From Pseudobdellovibrionaceae bacterium (GTDB taxonomy: Bacteria; Bdellovibrionota; Bdellovibrionia; Bdellovibrionales; Bdellovibrionaceae), in contig JAEUWH010000009.1 of assembly GCA_016785955.1 (NCBI GenBank), positions 1 through 53,091 of the forward strand: a stretch of 53,091 bases of DNA. The letters run 5' to 3'. The stretch's first letter is position 1, and the number at the start of each line of letters is the position of its first letter. Positions 51,598 to 53,091 of this stretch are shown here, in pieces. Below the pieces are notes generated by a model. The model saw nothing but the letters and a program-made list of their open reading frames with translations. It did no database searches and was not told the origin of the DNA. The translations under genes were made by a program, and so were the position numbers.

Positions 51598-52041
51598 ATG
51601 ACAAAAAGTGAACTGCAGCAGTTATTTTTTCAAGAAATTCCTCTGACTCAGCATTTGGGTTTGTTGGTCCACGTGGCACACGCTGGTGAAATCAAAATTG
51701 GCTTTCGGTTAGAAGAAAATAAAAATCACAAAGGTACGGCCTTTGGTGGCAGCCAGTATGCTGCCGGTGCGTTGTCGTGTTATGGTCTTTTTTTAGTTGG
51801 TCTTCGCGATCATGGAATTTTGACAAATAATATCGTTATTTCTGATGGAAAAATATCCTACAAGTATCCTGTGTCGACGGATTTTACGGTGCAATCATTT
51901 TGGAGTGCTGGCGATCGTCGCGATTTTTTTGATCGTTTAAAACGTAAAAAGAAAGCTAAGACAAGTTTATCTGCCAGCATTAGCAGTGACGACAAAATTT
52001 GTGCTCAATTCAATGGGGATTTTGTTGCTGTCTTAGATTAA
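51598..52041 (+). CDS. Hotdog-fold thioesterase (YiiD C-terminal-like)
   Basis: 147 residues from ATG 51598 (AGGAG 7 nt upstream). The signature KNHKGTAFGGSQYAAGALSCYGL is the active segment of the YiiD_C putative thioesterases, the hotdog fold around the central helix. Further strands NNIVISDGKISYKYPV and ICAQFNGDFVAVLD. It would hydrolyse an acyl-CoA/ACP thioester. Operon partner of the class V aminotransferase. A 14-T run with CTCTCT follows. Confidence 0.82.
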   Translation: MTKSELQQLFFQEIPLTQHLGLLVHVAHAGEIKIGFRLEENKNHKGTAFGGSQYAAGALSCYGLFLVGLRDHGILTNNIVISDGKISYKYPVSTDFTVQSFWSAGDRRDFFDRLKRKKKAKTSLSASISSDDKICAQFNGDFVAVLD

Positions 52042-52086
52042 ATCATTTTTTTTTTTTTTTCTCTCTCTCAATCTTGTGCGTGATCG
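52042..52086. other. Poly-T and CT-repeat spacer between convergent genes
   Basis: A run of fourteen T and CTCTCTCT between the thioesterase stop and the convergent ABC ATPase. It might aid termination of the plus strand, but no stem is seen. Confidence 0.4.
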
Positions 52087-52824
52087 CTAGCGGCCAATTT
52101 CTACAAACTCGCGTACGAAATCTGTTTTGGGCTCATGCTGGATTTGTGTGGGAGTTCCGACTTGCTCGATGAGTCCTTTGCTCATGACGACAACTCGGTC
52201 ACTCATTTGAAAGGCTTCTTTTTGATCATGAGTGACGTACACCAGCGTCAGTTTTAGGTGTTGCTGAATTTGTCGAATATCTCGACGCATTTTATCGCGC
52301 AGCTTTGCATCCAGATTTGAGAGTGGTTCATCTAGTAGTAAAATCCGTGGTTTCATGACCAAGCCTCGAGCCAAGGCCACCCGTTGCTGTTGACCACCCG
52401 AGAGTTCGTTGGGTTTGCGTTGTTCAAGGCCATCCAGTTCTACCGTTTTTAGAACGGCCAGGACTTCGTTTCTTGCGGTTTCTTTATCGATTTTTTGAAA
52501 CTTCAAAGGGTAGGCGATATTATCGTAAACAGTCATGTGTGGCCACACAGCATAGGACTGAAACATCATTCCGACGTGGCGTTTTTCTGGTGGTAAAAAA
52601 AGCTTCTGACTGGGGTCCGACACAATATCTTTGTCGAATTGAATCACGCCATGGGTGTTTTCCTCTAGTCCCGCGATCATTCGAAGTGTTGTGGTTTTCC
52701 CGCAGCCTGATGGACCAAGGACGCTGACAAATTCGCCGTTGGCAATAGTTAGGTTGAAATCTTTGACCGCCCAAGTATTTCCGTTGAATTGTTTGCCGAC
52801 ATTCTCGAAGTGTAGTTGGCTCAT
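52087..52824 (-). CDS. ABC transporter ATPase, Fbp/PotA-like import class
   Basis: About 245 residues from ATG 52822-52824; the longer frame to 52980 overlaps the permease stump and is not used. Walker A GPSGCGKTTTLR, Q-loop MMFQSYAVWPHM, signature LSGGQQQRVALARGL, Walker B LLLDEPLSNLD, H-loop VYVTHDQKEA. The FQSYAVWPHMTV and the LPPEKRHVGMMF element match iron, thiosulfate/putrescine-type importers. It lacks the C-terminal TOBE extension of long members. The start overlaps (ATGA) the stop of a permease whose 5' part is missing. Confidence 0.9.
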   Translation of the reverse strand: MSQLHFENVGKQFNGNTWAVKDFNLTIANGEFVSVLGPSGCGKTTTLRMIAGLEENTHGVIQFDKDIVSDPSQKLFLPPEKRHVGMMFQSYAVWPHMTVYDNIAYPLKFQKIDKETARNEVLAVLKTVELDGLEQRKPNELSGGQQQRVALARGLVMKPRILLLDEPLSNLDAKLRDKMRRDIRQIQQHLKLTLVYVTHDQKEAFQMSDRVVVMSKGLIEQVGTPTQIQHEPKTDFVREFVEIGR

Positions 52825-52976
52825 AGTCCGTAACGTCCTTTCGACCATTTTTTTAAAATGAAATTTAAGGTAAAAATAATTGCGACAACCATCAGTGATA
52901 ATACGGCCGCGCCTCCACCGCCTATATCCGAGTACTCTTGCAGCGAGAAAATCGGTTCGTTTGAACAATTCGTGGG
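52821..52976 (-). pseudogene. C-terminal stump of an ABC transporter permease
   Basis: In the frame that ends TGA across the ATPase ATG, 51 codons read SNEPIFSLQEYSDIGGGG.. AAVLSLMVVAIIFTLNFIL KKWSKGRYGL. This is a typical end of an Fbp-type inner-membrane permease: a short loop, last helix, basic tail. An in-frame TGA (52977-52979) stops it upstream, so only the last helix is intact. The frame remains open beyond the stop to the window edge (37 codons) but shows no permease features. Either the permease was cut by an insertion or rearrangement, or the sequence has an error. Without the missing part the ATPase is orphaned. Confidence 0.6.
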
Positions 52977-53091
52977 TCAATTTATCGTTAAAATGAATTT
53001 ATAGAGTTTTTTGCAGGTAGAGTCGTACGATTTAATTATTACTGTATCGTTTATCGCAATAAAGCTTGGTAGCGGCCCACCTTCTGTACCT
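52977..53091. other. Right window edge after the permease break
   Basis: 115 bp without a gene start. It may be the end of another insertion sequence; the left edge of the window also lies in one, so both limits may be repeats. One copy gives no proof. Confidence 0.3.

Noticed and set aside
1-53091. tRNA genes and CRISPR arrays
   Set aside because: No T-loop GTTCGAATC-type cores with matching arms and no regularly spaced repeats were found; the only tandem repeats are those listed.

Overview
The window looks like an interior chromosomal segment, or a repeat-bounded contig, from a Gram-negative bacterium of the Bdellovibrionota / delta-proteobacterial type. This is an inference. It rests on moderate GC, many Sec-secreted proteins and lipoproteins with Bdellovibrio-like character, orphan two-component proteins, pilin-like proteins with Cys-rich heads, and membrane-anchored spermidine-synthase-like proteins. 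No rRNA, tRNA or CRISPR array was found.

Layout. 1-555: 5' part of an IS transposase running off the left edge. 867-4491: two unrecognised secreted proteins, then a secreted endonuclease I under a purine-family riboswitch (3423-3500). 4609-8963: a degenerate-receiver low-complexity protein and a membrane pyrophosphatase (hppA). 9154-14004: lipoproteins, a P-loop kinase-like protein, a secreted metallopeptidase with a 9-bp repeat in its signal peptide, and a one-gene island bounded by repeat-bearing inverted termini. 14321-22199: one long operon of three pilin-like proteins sharing a Cys-rich head, followed by four homologous multi-pass membrane proteins, two of them fused to spermidine-synthase-like domains, with a secreted protein in the middle. 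22256-27292: acyltransferase-like, His-rich membrane, ExoD and MFS proteins. 27409-31071: a translation operon (metG, a SPOUT methyltransferase, trmO). 31258-31440: a G-rich inverted-repeat cluster. 31479-35490: two divergent operons with metal-handling character (ZrgA-like, two YtkA/FixH-like proteins, beta-propeller, thioredoxin-like, outer-membrane barrel). 35610-43913: DedA, ferritin-like, PhoD-like phosphatase, a cytosolic BtuF-like protein, three response regulators and a Dcp peptidase. 44088-48389: two lipoproteins, one very large with a phage-fibre-like C-terminus. 48402-52976: orphan sensor kinase, class V aminotransferase, hotdog thioesterase, an Fbp-type ABC ATPase and the stump of its permease.

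The two strongest leads are (a) the riboswitch upstream of endonuclease I. It keeps the purine-aptamer core (GUUUCUACC, CCGUGAA, GACUACG) but carries a palindromic insertion in loop L2, sequesters the Shine-Dalgarno in P1, and has a ready-made competing hairpin. And (b) the pilin-like / membrane-SpeE operon, which combines a pilus-type assembly with paired polyamine-synthase-like membrane proteins and matches no system I can name. The TIR-bounded one-gene island at 13187-14182 is a third lead.
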